A stretch of 64,000 nucleotides of DNA from Desulfovibrionaceae bacterium (lineage in GTDB: Bacteria > Desulfobacterota > Desulfovibrionia > Desulfovibrionales > Desulfovibrionaceae). This document shows, piece by piece, positions 34,237-43,572 of this stretch. A program made the position numbers and the translations under genes. The notes below the pieces were generated by a model. That model was not told the origin of the DNA. It did no database searches and worked only from the letters and a program-made list of their open reading frames with translations. The stretch's first letter is position 1. Every line of letters begins with the position of its first letter. The DNA is taken from the NCBI GenBank assembly GCA_028689675.1, contig JAQVCS010000008.1, positions 62,001 to 126,000 of the forward strand, written 5' to 3'.

Positions 34237-35075
34237 CAGGCACGTTCAAACCTATGATTATAGTTTAGCATTGCATCTAAAATAATATCATATCTATTAT
34301 TTTGATATAATAATGTTGAATATGAATGTATATAGATATTTATAATTACTATAAATACATTCTATAGTCTATAGAGATATTATTATCTGCTATTTTTGAT
34401 AGTCTAAAGAATATTGTTGCAACAAATATATTCTATATATGATAATCGATGATTATTTTAAATAGTAATCAGTTATTAAATGATATATAAAGAATATAAA
34501 AATAGGCTACCTTATGTCTTGAGGTGGCCTATTATATTATAAATTTTAGCTAGTTAGTTTGTAAATAATTATAATGGGTATTCTAAAGCGAAAAGAGAGC
34601 CTCGGCAGAAGACCAAAGGAAGTTCACTTTTGCTAACAGTAGAACTGTAAGTAAGAACATAAAAAAGTAGGTTATTTTGAGCTATTATAGTAGTGTGCAA
34701 TAGGTATTTTTTGTAGCTCTAGCAGAAAGGTTTGACAGACTCGCCATAGAGGCCATTATCAGGTGCTATTTCCTAAATAAATCCTAACATATTTATTTAA
34801 TTTATTTTATTAGTAAGAATTCTATCTATTCATGTATAAGCTGTTTTTTGCATCCCCTGAAGTACTTGTATTTTTTAGGGCAATCAGGTAATAACCTCCT
34901 CATCGAATTAACAGTTCTACTGTCGTCTTATGAAATCGCTCTTTCCCCTAGGGTGCATTGATAAGTATGGAATAAGGTTTTCAGGCAAATATTGCACCAT
35001 CTTAGGGAGGAGGATCTGGCAAAAACTAGATAACGAGCTGTTATGTATGTATAAGAATAAATAGGATTTTTTGAG
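34237..35075. other. AT-rich intergenic region with a pair of palindromes
   Basis: About 840 bases show no credible gene and long A/T tracts. Two copies of the palindromic motif ACAGT-NNN-ACTGT occur at 34636-34648 (spacer AGA) and 34911-34923 (spacer TTC). Each copy is the reverse complement of the other. They may bind a dimeric regulator or be chance. The 3' part provides the leader for the first glycosyltransferase gene. Confidence 0.5.
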
Positions 35076-36200
35076 ATGGCAATAAAATCTTTTATTAAAA
35101 AATGCTGGAAAAAGACCCCCTTACCTATACGGGAAGCCGTCCTTGCCTTGCTCTGTTGCGCCCATGCACAGAAACGTTTTTCAGTTGCAGAAAAGAAAAC
35201 GGTCACCTTCGTTTTTGGTGCGTTCCGCTCTTCTAGCGGTTTAGCACAGGGTGCACGTCTGTATGCGGATAAAAAAGAAAAAGAGGGCGCCTGTGTTATC
35301 CGTGTTGATGTGACAGACGCCATGGTGCAGCGGGCAGATTTTCTTCTGCCAGAGAATGTAGTTCCGCTAGAGCAGGCACTTGCCATGCCTGAAAATGGCA
35401 CGGTAGTCATTCATGCAAACCCACCGCAATTTCAGCTTGTTCTCTGTAAACTGGGCAAGCAATTCTTGGCAAATAAACGCATCATTGGCTATTGGGCATG
35501 GGAGCTGGAAGAAATTCCCTCCATCTGGGAGCAAGCTCTGGACTATGTTGATGCTGTGGAAGTACCCAGCACCTTTGTGCAGGCGGCTATCAGCAAGCAC
35601 ACGAACAAAGAAGTTACTGTTGTTCCGCATGATGTTCCTGTGCCTGCGCGGCGCAAAGAGCGGTATGCTGAAGACGGTATTGTGCGATGTTTATATTGTT
35701 TTGATATGTCATCAGCCTTTATGCGTAAGAATCCGTTAGCGGCCTTGCAAGCTTTTTCCTTGGCATTTAAAGATGGTGAGGCTGAATTAACCTTTAAAGT
35801 GAGCAATGTACAGGCTGATCCTAATGCCTTCGACGCATTTAAAAATGCCTGTACGCAAGTTCCATGTGTTCACATCATTACGCAGGCAATGACATCAGAC
35901 GAGCTTACTTCTTTATATTGTCAGAATGATATTTACCTCTCCCTGCATCGTTCTGAAGGGTATGGTTTAACCATCCGAGAAGCCATGTTGTGTGGCCTGC
36001 ATATAGTGGCTACTGGGTGGTCGGGCAATATGGACTTTATGACGGGGGAATTGGCACATCCTGTTCCATATACACTGATACCCTTGAAAGAGGTTGCTGG
36101 AACATTTAAAGGGCTTGAATCTCGCTGGGCAGACGTAGACATAAAGGCTGCGGCTACTATCTTAAGAGCGTTACAGCTAGAATTTTTAAAAAGATATTAA
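35076..36200 (+). CDS. Glycosyltransferase (GT4-like, GT-B fold)
   Basis: This 374-residue protein opens with a basic amphipathic helix (MAIKSFIKKCWKKTPLPIRE). Its donor domain shows DIYLSLHRSEGYGLTIREAM, with an E-x7-E motif and Gly-rich turn characteristic of GT4 retaining transferases. RIIGYWAWELEEIP and VEVPSTFVQAAI are typical of the Desulfovibrio/cyanobacterial glycosyltransferase subgroup with a WELEE motif. It is the first gene of the island glycan cluster and ends 1 base before the next gene. Its composition is intermediate between core and the AT-rich genes that follow. Confidence 0.82.
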   Translation: MAIKSFIKKCWKKTPLPIREAVLALLCCAHAQKRFSVAEKKTVTFVFGAFRSSSGLAQGARLYADKKEKEGACVIRVDVTDAMVQRADFLLPENVVPLEQALAMPENGTVVIHANPPQFQLVLCKLGKQFLANKRIIGYWAWELEEIPSIWEQALDYVDAVEVPSTFVQAAISKHTNKEVTVVPHDVPVPARRKERYAEDGIVRCLYCFDMSSAFMRKNPLAALQAFSLAFKDGEAELTFKVSNVQADPNAFDAFKNACTQVPCVHIITQAMTSDELTSLYCQNDIYLSLHRSEGYGLTIREAMLCGLHIVATGWSGNMDFMTGELAHPVPYTLIPLKEVAGTFKGLESRWADVDIKAAATILRALQLEFLKRY

Positions 36201-36201
36201 T

Positions 36202-37272
36202 ATGATAGAGTTAAAAGAAAATGATAATTCTTGTAGAAGGGTCATGCCTGCTTTTGTAGATTGTGATACCCAAATTATATTTGAATCAAGTGATTTTTTT
36301 GTACCATATTTGTCTATTGCATTGGTATCACTCAAACAACATATTTCTGTAGAAAAAAAATATGATATAATTATTCTGAGCTGTGACATATGTATATATA
36401 ATGAGAATAAAATAAAAAATATATTTATTACAAATGAAAATGTTAGCATTCGATGTTTTGATGTCACACCTATAGTCAGTAAGTATATAAAAGATTCAAA
36501 ATTTAAATATTTTGAACTTTGTTTTTGTAGATTGTTACTTCCATGGATTTTTCCAAACTTTAAAAAAATACTTAACCTTGGTGCTGATATTATTATCGAG
36601 AGAGATATTTATGAATTATGTATACAACAGATTCCAGAAGAATACTATTTAGCTGGAGTTGAAGATTTTGGATATCAGGGTAGGCTGGGACGCGATATTT
36701 CTTTCGAAGATTTGTCTCTTAAATATCCATTTAGGTATGTTAATGCAGACGTTTTGATTTATAATTTAGAAAAAATTAGAAATACTTTTACAATAGAAAG
36801 TATAATGTCTGTTTGGCAAAAAAAATTTTTACAATGTGCTGAACAAGATGCACTCAATCTTATCTTTGATGGAAAGATATTCCTTTTAGATTCTCGATGG
36901 AATATATTCCCTAAACGTATGAGCACCGAAGAATATATTAGTAATGCACCTTTAGAGTCAAGGAAAAGGTATGAAAATATATATAATGAACCGTATATTA
37001 TCCACTATGCTGGAGAGCCAAAGCCGTGGGATTTTCCTGACGTCGATTATGCTGAAAGATGGTGGGCATACGCGAGAAAATCTGAATATTATGAATTAAT
37101 ATTATACAATATGTATGAAAAAGCATATGCTAATAAATCGAAAGATTTACTTAAAATTTTATTCCCAAAAGGTTCTTTGTTGAGAAAAATTTTTAAAAAA
37201 TGTTTACCGATGGGGTCTTTAAGGTATGTATATTGTAAACGTATTTTAAAAAAAATACATTTAATGAAGTGA
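36202..37272 (+). CDS. GT8-family glycosyltransferase
   Basis: This 356-residue GT-A enzyme resembles LgtC/WaaJ galactosyl- or glucosyltransferases. Seen are LCFCRLLLPWIFPNFKKILN, the aspartate site at about 126-128, YVNADVLIYNLEKIR, EQDALNLIFDGK and the closing HYAGEPKPW typical of GT8. The usual D-x-D metal motif reads GADIII here, so the first Asp is replaced by Gly. The gene is strikingly AT-rich (well below its neighbours), indicating foreign origin. It begins 1 base after the previous stop. Its start lacks a good ribosome site, suggesting translational coupling. Confidence 0.8.
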   Translation: MIELKENDNSCRRVMPAFVDCDTQIIFESSDFFVPYLSIALVSLKQHISVEKKYDIIILSCDICIYNENKIKNIFITNENVSIRCFDVTPIVSKYIKDSKFKYFELCFCRLLLPWIFPNFKKILNLGADIIIERDIYELCIQQIPEEYYLAGVEDFGYQGRLGRDISFEDLSLKYPFRYVNADVLIYNLEKIRNTFTIESIMSVWQKKFLQCAEQDALNLIFDGKIFLLDSRWNIFPKRMSTEEYISNAPLESRKRYENIYNEPYIIHYAGEPKPWDFPDVDYAERWWAYARKSEYYELILYNMYEKAYANKSKDLLKILFPKGSLLRKIFKKCLPMGSLRYVYCKRILKKIHLMK

Positions 37273-37330
37273 TATAATATTACAATGAAATATATTTATT
37301 ACAAATAAGTAAGAGTATTAATTGATATAA

Positions 37331-39157
37331 ATGAATAAATTTATTAAAAATTTTTTTGCGGATTTTTTTCGTATACTGGCTGTGCTACAGCCCAGAGAGA
37401 AATTAAAGACTATAGTTCTATTTTCCGCTATGGCATTGCAGACGGCATTAGAGCTCTTTTTTATTTTGACGCTGGCATATATGGGAACGGCACTGACTGA
37501 TCCAGAATCATTACGTTCTAAGTTGCTATTCAGAGGCATTTTTTACTGTTTCCCTCTGACGGAGACAATAACACAAGATGCTCGGTATCTTGTGTTATTG
37601 TCTGGGGTCGTGGTTGTCGTTCTTTCTGTGTCAAAAAATATTGTGAATTATGCAACGGCACGGGCTACGGCGCTGTTTAGCGAACAGATATCAATATCTC
37701 TTGGCAAAGAAATTATGTCCCGTTTTCTATATCGAGACTATATATGGCATCTTTCTTCTGAAAGTGGGTCCACATTCCAGAGAATGCTGTGGCGAGGACA
37801 TTTGGCAAGTATGCTGGTTGCACAGCTATCTATGTATGCCTCTATATTGACGTTGCTAGTATTGTTCTTGAGCTTGGTAGGGCAGGAACCAATGCTCACA
37901 ACTATTGTTGTAGCAATTACTGGGACGGTGGGTTTTCTGCTTTACCGAAGTATTCGGCATAATGTGGATATGCAGGCACAGAAGGCGGCAGAAAGTGCGC
38001 AAGAAGAGACCCGGGCACTCATGTGTGCCACCAAGGGCATTCGTGACGTCCTGATTTATCGACAGCAGGATGTTTTTTTAAACACCATCACGGGGGCAGC
38101 CCAAAAGGGGGTTTTGCCTCGAACGTTTAATACCATTGCCCCCACCATGCCCACATGGGTGCTAGAAGCAACAGGCTTTGCTGTGGTTGTGATGGCCATT
38201 GCTTATCTTGTCTGTTTTGAAAAGGCAGAAGTACCACGCATTGCGGAAGCATTGGGTTTACTCATGCTGACGGCATGGCGCGTTCTACCATACGCCAACC
38301 GTGTGGTAAGTTATCAGGTAGGCATTAGAGCGTTGCGCCCTATGACCTCTTCTGTTTTGGATTTATTAGAGAATTTGCGTAACACACCCAGTGACCCGCC
38401 GCCTATTCCAGCAAGAGATTTTACATTTAGGCATGAAATTACACTAGATCAGGTGTCTTTCCGCTATCCTGAGGCGACGGAAGATAGTCTGCACAAGCTA
38501 ACATTTAGTATTCCCGTTGGAAAAAAACTGGGAATTATCGGACCATCTGGTGCAGGAAAAAGTACACTAGTGGGAGTATTAAGCGGTCTACTGCACCCTC
38601 GCGAAGGATCATTGTTCGTAGACGGCAGGGTGTTGGATGCGCCGTGTGCGGCTGCGTTTGCCCAGATCATTGGCTATGTACCACAAAGCCCTTTTCTATT
38701 CGCAGGTACATTGGCAGAAAATGTGGCATTCTGCCAGTGGGGCAAACCATGGGATGAAGCACGGGTGCAAGAAGCCTGTAGTAAAGCAGCTATTGATTTT
38801 ATGGATACTCATCCTCAGGGTATGCTTCAGCCTATAGGAGAAAATGGTGCTGGGCTTTCTGGAGGACAAGCGCAGAGGGTCTCCATAGCTCGAGCCATGT
38901 ACACGCGCCCAAAGTTGTTGATTTTTGACGAAGCCACTAGTGCATTAGATCAGGCTAATGAGAACAGCATACAGCAGACTATTATGGAGCTGTCGGGTGG
39001 AGTGACATGCGTGATTATTGCGCACCGTCTGACCACAGTAGAAAAATGTGACTCATTAATCTGGATGGATAAAGGAAAAATAGTTATGCAGGGGATGCCA
39101 GAAAAGATTTTGCAGCTCTACCGAGAATCGCAAGGAAGACAGGCGCAAGCTATGTGA
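37331..39157 (+). CDS. ABC exporter, fused permease and ATPase (flippase type)
   Basis: This 608-residue half-transporter has an N-terminal transmembrane domain with six helices (about residues 20-320) and a C-terminal nucleotide-binding domain. The domain carries Walker A GPSGAGKSTLVGVLSG, signature LSGGQAQRVSIARAM, Walker B LLIFDEATSALDQ and the switch His in IIAHRLTTVEKCD. PglK and MsbA share this layout. Placed in a glycan cluster without wzx, it may flip a lipid-linked oligosaccharide, though export of another lipid is possible. Functional units would be homodimers in the inner membrane. Confidence 0.85.
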   Translation: MNKFIKNFFADFFRILAVLQPREKLKTIVLFSAMALQTALELFFILTLAYMGTALTDPESLRSKLLFRGIFYCFPLTETITQDARYLVLLSGVVVVVLSVSKNIVNYATARATALFSEQISISLGKEIMSRFLYRDYIWHLSSESGSTFQRMLWRGHLASMLVAQLSMYASILTLLVLFLSLVGQEPMLTTIVVAITGTVGFLLYRSIRHNVDMQAQKAAESAQEETRALMCATKGIRDVLIYRQQDVFLNTITGAAQKGVLPRTFNTIAPTMPTWVLEATGFAVVVMAIAYLVCFEKAEVPRIAEALGLLMLTAWRVLPYANRVVSYQVGIRALRPMTSSVLDLLENLRNTPSDPPPIPARDFTFRHEITLDQVSFRYPEATEDSLHKLTFSIPVGKKLGIIGPSGAGKSTLVGVLSGLLHPREGSLFVDGRVLDAPCAAAFAQIIGYVPQSPFLFAGTLAENVAFCQWGKPWDEARVQEACSKAAIDFMDTHPQGMLQPIGENGAGLSGGQAQRVSIARAMYTRPKLLIFDEATSALDQANENSIQQTIMELSGGVTCVIIAHRLTTVEKCDSLIWMDKGKIVMQGMPEKILQLYRESQGRQAQAM

Positions 39158-39430
39158 TATGGGCTTTAGATTATCACACTAAAGATTAATATCCCTCAGG
39201 TATACTATCATTAAAGCTCTTTTCGATGTTGCAATAAAAAATTCATTCTTCTCTGTCAATAATAAGGATTTGAATGTTATTAAAATAATAGAATATATAA
39301 ATATATCTGGCACAGTCAGTAAATTAGAAGCAATGTAGATGGTCTATTAATCGAGGTTAAAGAGTACTTGTTTTGCGATACAGCAGTAGATAGGGTTAAA
39401 AAGATACTTGTTTCTATTGAAGGGATTTAT

Positions 39431-40207
39431 ATGAAAGTAGTAATTCTTGCTGGTGGTCTTGGAACACGTTTGGGAGAAGAAACAAATATTCGTCCTAAAC
39501 CAATGGTAGAAATTGGTGGAAGACCAATTCTCTGGCATATTATGAAAATTTACTCACACTATGAGATTAATGATTTTATTGTCCTTTGTGGGTATAAACA
39601 TGAAGTTATCAAAGAATATTTTGCAAATTACTATTTAAATAATGCAGATGTTACTTTTGATCTTCAGAAAGGAAAAACAATTATTCAGCACACAAGAGTT
39701 GAACCTTGGAAGGTAACCCTCGTCAATACTGGAGCGGAAACAATGACGGGGGGGCGAATAAAAAAGGTGCGAGAGTATGTCGGTAATGAGACTTTTATGC
39801 TTACATACGGCGATGGGCTTGGGAACGTGGATATTCATATGCTTCTTAAGTTTCATAAGCAGCAGGGACGCTATGCAACCTTGACAACCGTACAGCCACA
39901 GGGGCGTTTTGGTGTGCTTTCTCTCTCTGGGGGAAATGTATCGGAATTTCAGGAAAAGCCTCAGAATGGCGGTTCTTGGATAAATGGTGGTTTTTTTGTT
40001 CTCGAACCTCAAATTTTTGATTTTATTCCTGACGGGGATGACGTGGTTTGGGAGCAAGAACCGTTACGACAGCTCACAAGTGCTGGTCAGCTTGCTGCAT
40101 TCCGACATTATGGATTTTGGCGTCCTATGGATATGCTTAAAGATAAAAAAGATTTGAATGCCATGTGGGATGCCGGTAATGCACCATGGAAGATCTGGAA
40201 GGAATAA
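39431..40207 (+). CDS. rfbF: Glucose-1-phosphate cytidylyltransferase
   Basis: This 258-residue nucleotidyltransferase makes CDP-glucose from glucose-1-phosphate and CTP, the entry to CDP-3,6-dideoxyhexoses. The pyrophosphorylase signature is VVILAGGLGTRLGEET with RPKPMVEIGGRPIL. RfbF-typical blocks include FMLTYGDGLGNVDI, FQEKPQNGGSWINGGFFVLE and FRHYGFWRPMDMLKDKKDL. ATG 39431 follows AGGGA by 6 bases; the frame upstream is open but unsupported. The 273 bases before it are AT-rich without a gene and may hold the promoter. The next gene starts 5 bases after its stop. Confidence 0.96.
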   Translation: MKVVILAGGLGTRLGEETNIRPKPMVEIGGRPILWHIMKIYSHYEINDFIVLCGYKHEVIKEYFANYYLNNADVTFDLQKGKTIIQHTRVEPWKVTLVNTGAETMTGGRIKKVREYVGNETFMLTYGDGLGNVDIHMLLKFHKQQGRYATLTTVQPQGRFGVLSLSGGNVSEFQEKPQNGGSWINGGFFVLEPQIFDFIPDGDDVVWEQEPLRQLTSAGQLAAFRHYGFWRPMDMLKDKKDLNAMWDAGNAPWKIWKE

Positions 40208-40211
40208 TGAG

Positions 40212-41267
40212 ATGATAGAGCTTAATTTTTTCCATGGAAAAAAAGTTTTCATCACTGGTCACAATGGGTTCAAGGGCAGCTGGATGTGTCGCGTGCTTAC
40301 TGGAGTCGGTGCGGAGGTGATAGGGTACAGTTTACCCACACCTGCAGGTATCAACCTCTTTGATATAGCAGACATTGAAGGGAAGTTGCACAATGTCATT
40401 GGTGATATACGCGATTTTGATCACCTCAAAAATACCTTTACTATAGCACAGCCTGAAATTGTAATCCATATGGCGGCGCAGCCTCTTGTGCGCGATTCTT
40501 ATCAAGACCCTCATTACACCTATGAAACTAATGTTATGGGAACAGTAAACATACTTGAATGTATCAGAAGTACTTCGTGTGTGAAGAGTTTTCTTAATGT
40601 TACGACAGATAAGGTCTATCTTAATAATGAATGGTGTTGGGGCTATCGTGAAAATGAAGCTCTTGATGGTTTTGATCCTTATTCAAATTCAAAAAGTTGT
40701 TCTGAAATAATAACACACTGTTATAAAAATAGTTTTTTTTCTGATGGGCATCTTCCAATTAGCACTGCTCGTGCCGGAAATGTCATTGGAGGGGGCGATT
40801 TTGCTACGGATCGTATTATTCCCGATTGCATCCGCGCACAGCAAGTTAGACAGCCAATTAAAGTGCGTAACCCCTTGTCTACGAGACCCTACCAGCATGT
40901 ATTGGAACCAGTTATGGCTTATCTAATGTTAGTTCAGCGTCAATGGGAAGATCGTGCAGTATCGGGATGGTATAATGTAGGCCCAGATGACTGTGATTGT
41001 GTGACCACTGGTCAGCTCGTAGACTTGTTTTGTCGTCTATGGGGAGAAGAGGCTACATGGGAGAATCATACAGAAATAAATGCGCCTCATGAAGCTAATT
41101 TTCTTAAGCTGGACTGCACAAAATTAAAAAATACACTTCACTGGGCTCCGCGTTGGCATATTGAAGAGGCTGTAGAAAAAACATGTGAATGGGCCAAAGT
41201 ATGGCTGGCTGGTGGAAATATTCACGCTGTGATGGATAAACAGATTGACGAGTACGTGAAGGGTTGA
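40212..41267 (+). CDS. rfbG: CDP-glucose 4,6-dehydratase
   Basis: This 351-residue NAD-dependent dehydratase converts CDP-glucose to CDP-4-keto-6-deoxyglucose. The Rossmann motif is VFITGHNGFKGSWMCRVL. The catalytic triad region has NVTTDKVYLNNEWCWGYREN and DPYSNSKSCSE (Tyr/Lys). The CDP-glucose-specific stretch RPYQHVLEPVMAYLMLVQRQ is present. It lies between rfbF and rfbH and is translationally close to both. AAGGA lies 9 bases upstream of ATG 40212. Confidence 0.95.
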   Translation: MIELNFFHGKKVFITGHNGFKGSWMCRVLTGVGAEVIGYSLPTPAGINLFDIADIEGKLHNVIGDIRDFDHLKNTFTIAQPEIVIHMAAQPLVRDSYQDPHYTYETNVMGTVNILECIRSTSCVKSFLNVTTDKVYLNNEWCWGYRENEALDGFDPYSNSKSCSEIITHCYKNSFFSDGHLPISTARAGNVIGGGDFATDRIIPDCIRAQQVRQPIKVRNPLSTRPYQHVLEPVMAYLMLVQRQWEDRAVSGWYNVGPDDCDCVTTGQLVDLFCRLWGEEATWENHTEINAPHEANFLKLDCTKLKNTLHWAPRWHIEEAVEKTCEWAKVWLAGGNIHAVMDKQIDEYVKG

Positions 41268-41317
41268 TGGTAATATCTGCCGCTTTTGCTCTTTCCGGCT
41301 ATAGAGGAATTCAAGGT

Positions 41318-42682
41318 ATGAATCAAACACCTGAAGATATTAAAAAAGAAATAAAACGCCTTGCAGTAAGATATTATGAAATGACCCTTCCTAGCAAACG
41401 TCGTACCGAGTATATCCCCGTTTCTGGAAAATCTCTTGGTTCTGAAGAGCTGTGTGCAATGATTGATGCTTCGTTGGATATGTGGCTCACCGCTGGACAT
41501 TTCAATACTGAATTTGAAAAAAAATTTGCTGAAAAGTTAGGTGTTCGCTATGCTCTTTCGACAAATTCTGGTTCTAGTGCTAATCTGTTAGCAATGACAG
41601 CTCTTACCTCTCCCAAATTGGGAGAGCGCCATTTAAAAAAAGGTGACGAGGTCATTGCCGTTGCCGCAGGATTTCCTACTACGGTAAATCCTATTATCCA
41701 GAATGGACTTATACCTGTTTTTGTAGACATAGATTTAACCACATATAATATTGATATTAACCGTATTGAAGAAGCAATCACACCGAAAACTAAAGCGATC
41801 TTTATCGCTCATACCCTTGGGAATATGTACGACATGGATGCCATGATGGCTCTGTGTGGTCGTTATAATCTATGGATGATTGAGGATAGCTGTGATGCTC
41901 TTGGTGCTCGTTGGAAAGATAGATTTGCGGGCAGCATCGGTCACATTGGTACGTTTAGCTTTTATCCTGCTCATCATATGACCATGGGGGAAGGCGGTGC
42001 CGTCATTACAAATGATTCTAAGTTACACCGCATTCTCATGTCGATACGTGATTGGGGACGTGACTGTTGGTGTCAGCCAGGAACAGACAATACATGCAAG
42101 TGCCGTTTTAACTTACAACTAGGTAAATTGCCTATGGGGTATGATCATAAGTATACTTACTCCCACATTGGCTACAATCTTAAAATTACGGACTGGCAGG
42201 CAGCTATTGGTGTGGAGCAACTCAAAAAGTTAGACGGCTTTTTGGAAAAACGCCGCCAAAATGCGGCAACTCTTTTAGCAGAGTTAGCGGATCTCACACA
42301 CGCTCTTATTCTGCCAACCCCTTCTGAATACTGTACTCCATCTTGGTTTGGCTTTCTCATCTCTGTTCGCCCTGAAGCATCTTTCAGCAAGCAAGAATTA
42401 GTAGAATATTTGGAATCTCACGGCGTAGGGACGCGTCAGCTTTTTGCGGGTAACTTACTGCGACAGCCCATGCTAACTGAGACAGATGTAGAATTACGTA
42501 TTGGTTCAGGAGCGTTGATAAATTCTCGGAATTTGAGCGAAGAACACTACAAGCTGTTGCCTGTAACTGAATTTATTATGAAGCATACATTCTGGGTTGG
42601 GACGGCACAAAATATTGATGAAAATGATGAAAAAGAAATATCCCGCATCATTCATGAATTTGTGAAGAGTCGGTTTATATGA
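41318..42682 (+). CDS. rfbH: CDP-4-keto-6-deoxyglucose 3-dehydrase (RfbH/DdhC/E1)
   Basis: This 454-residue PMP- and [2Fe-2S]-dependent enzyme removes the C3 hydroxyl of CDP-4-keto-6-deoxyglucose. It has an aminotransferase fold, but the PLP-binding lysine is replaced by histidine, visible in FYPAHHMTMGEGG with His219-His220, the hallmark of this dehydrase. Cluster ligands are the clustered cysteines DCWCQPGTDNTCKCRF. An in-frame ATG at 41264 overlaps the rfbG stop with AAGGG before it, so a 472-residue form is possible. I favour 41318 from the family-like N-terminus and its GAGG site. A separate ferredoxin-reductase partner (DdhD) is not seen nearby. Confidence 0.95.
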   Translation: MNQTPEDIKKEIKRLAVRYYEMTLPSKRRTEYIPVSGKSLGSEELCAMIDASLDMWLTAGHFNTEFEKKFAEKLGVRYALSTNSGSSANLLAMTALTSPKLGERHLKKGDEVIAVAAGFPTTVNPIIQNGLIPVFVDIDLTTYNIDINRIEEAITPKTKAIFIAHTLGNMYDMDAMMALCGRYNLWMIEDSCDALGARWKDRFAGSIGHIGTFSFYPAHHMTMGEGGAVITNDSKLHRILMSIRDWGRDCWCQPGTDNTCKCRFNLQLGKLPMGYDHKYTYSHIGYNLKITDWQAAIGVEQLKKLDGFLEKRRQNAATLLAELADLTHALILPTPSEYCTPSWFGFLISVRPEASFSKQELVEYLESHGVGTRQLFAGNLLRQPMLTETDVELRIGSGALINSRNLSEEHYKLLPVTEFIMKHTFWVGTAQNIDENDEKEISRIIHEFVKSRFI

Positions 42683-43557
42683 AGAAAATACTTCTCACGG
42701 GTGGCTCAGGTTTTATTGGTAGGAATCTTTTAGAATCTGTTCTTAATGATACCTATGAAATAAGTGCTCCATCTCATGCAGAACTGGATATTGCAGACAC
42801 TAAAAGTGTTGACCAATATTTTCGTACTCGTGAATTTGATGTGATTCTGCACACGGCGGTGAAGCCCGGCCACCGTAATGCGCCGGACCACACACAACTT
42901 CTTTCCACGAATCTTCGGATGTTCGAAAATCTTGTGCGGCATAAAGATTGCTTCGATAAATTTATTAATTTCGGAAGTGGTGCTGTATATAGTGTATCTG
43001 CTGATAACGCAGGAGTGACAGAAGAAGAGCGTTTTGTTCATATGGGGATAGATGAGCATAGTTTTTGTAAATATGTGGTTGCCAAACGTGTTGAAGCACT
43101 CGAAGGTTTTATTGATTTAAATATTTTCGGCATATTCGGAAAATATGAGGATTACACAATTCGGTTTATTTCGAATGCAATCTGTAAAAGTATATTCTGT
43201 CTGCCTGTCACCTTGCGTCAGAATCGCCGCTTTAGTTATCTAGATGTAAATGACTTACCAAAGATTTTAGAATTTTTTATTGAAAATGATGTACAGTATC
43301 ATTCATACAATATCACTCCGCCCGGATTTGTTGAACTAGAGCAGCTCGCAATATACATTGCAAAAAAGGGTAATGTTCCAGTTCAAATTGGTGCTGATGG
43401 CTATGGACTTAATTATTACGGCTCAAATCTGCGACTTGTAAGAGAATTCCCACAGATTATATTCACAGATATCAAAAAATCTATTGACAGACTGTACGAA
43501 TATTATAGTGTTCGGAAAGAAAAATTTGATAAATCTTTACTTAAATTTGATCGCTGA
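42679..43557 (+). CDS. NAD-dependent epimerase/dehydratase (sugar 4-ketoreductase candidate)
   Basis: This 292-residue extended SDR has the cofactor loop LLTGGSGFIGRNLLE, a catalytic Ser region INFGSGAVYSVS, and a Tyr/Lys pair that in this protein reads FCKYVVAKRVEALE. Its start ATGA overlaps the rfbH stop by 4 bases, implying coupled translation and a role on the RfbH product. In dideoxysugar pathways this position is held by the reductase that sets C4 (abequose, paratose, tyvelose) or, in yersiniose synthesis, reduces the added side chain (YerF). The next gene encodes a carbon-ligating enzyme, so the second option is attractive but unproven. Confidence 0.82.
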   Translation: MKKILLTGGSGFIGRNLLESVLNDTYEISAPSHAELDIADTKSVDQYFRTREFDVILHTAVKPGHRNAPDHTQLLSTNLRMFENLVRHKDCFDKFINFGSGAVYSVSADNAGVTEEERFVHMGIDEHSFCKYVVAKRVEALEGFIDLNIFGIFGKYEDYTIRFISNAICKSIFCLPVTLRQNRRFSYLDVNDLPKILEFFIENDVQYHSYNITPPGFVELEQLAIYIAKKGNVPVQIGADGYGLNYYGSNLRLVREFPQIIFTDIKKSIDRLYEYYSVRKEKFDKSLLKFDR

Positions 43558-43572
43558 GTATGGAAAAATAAA

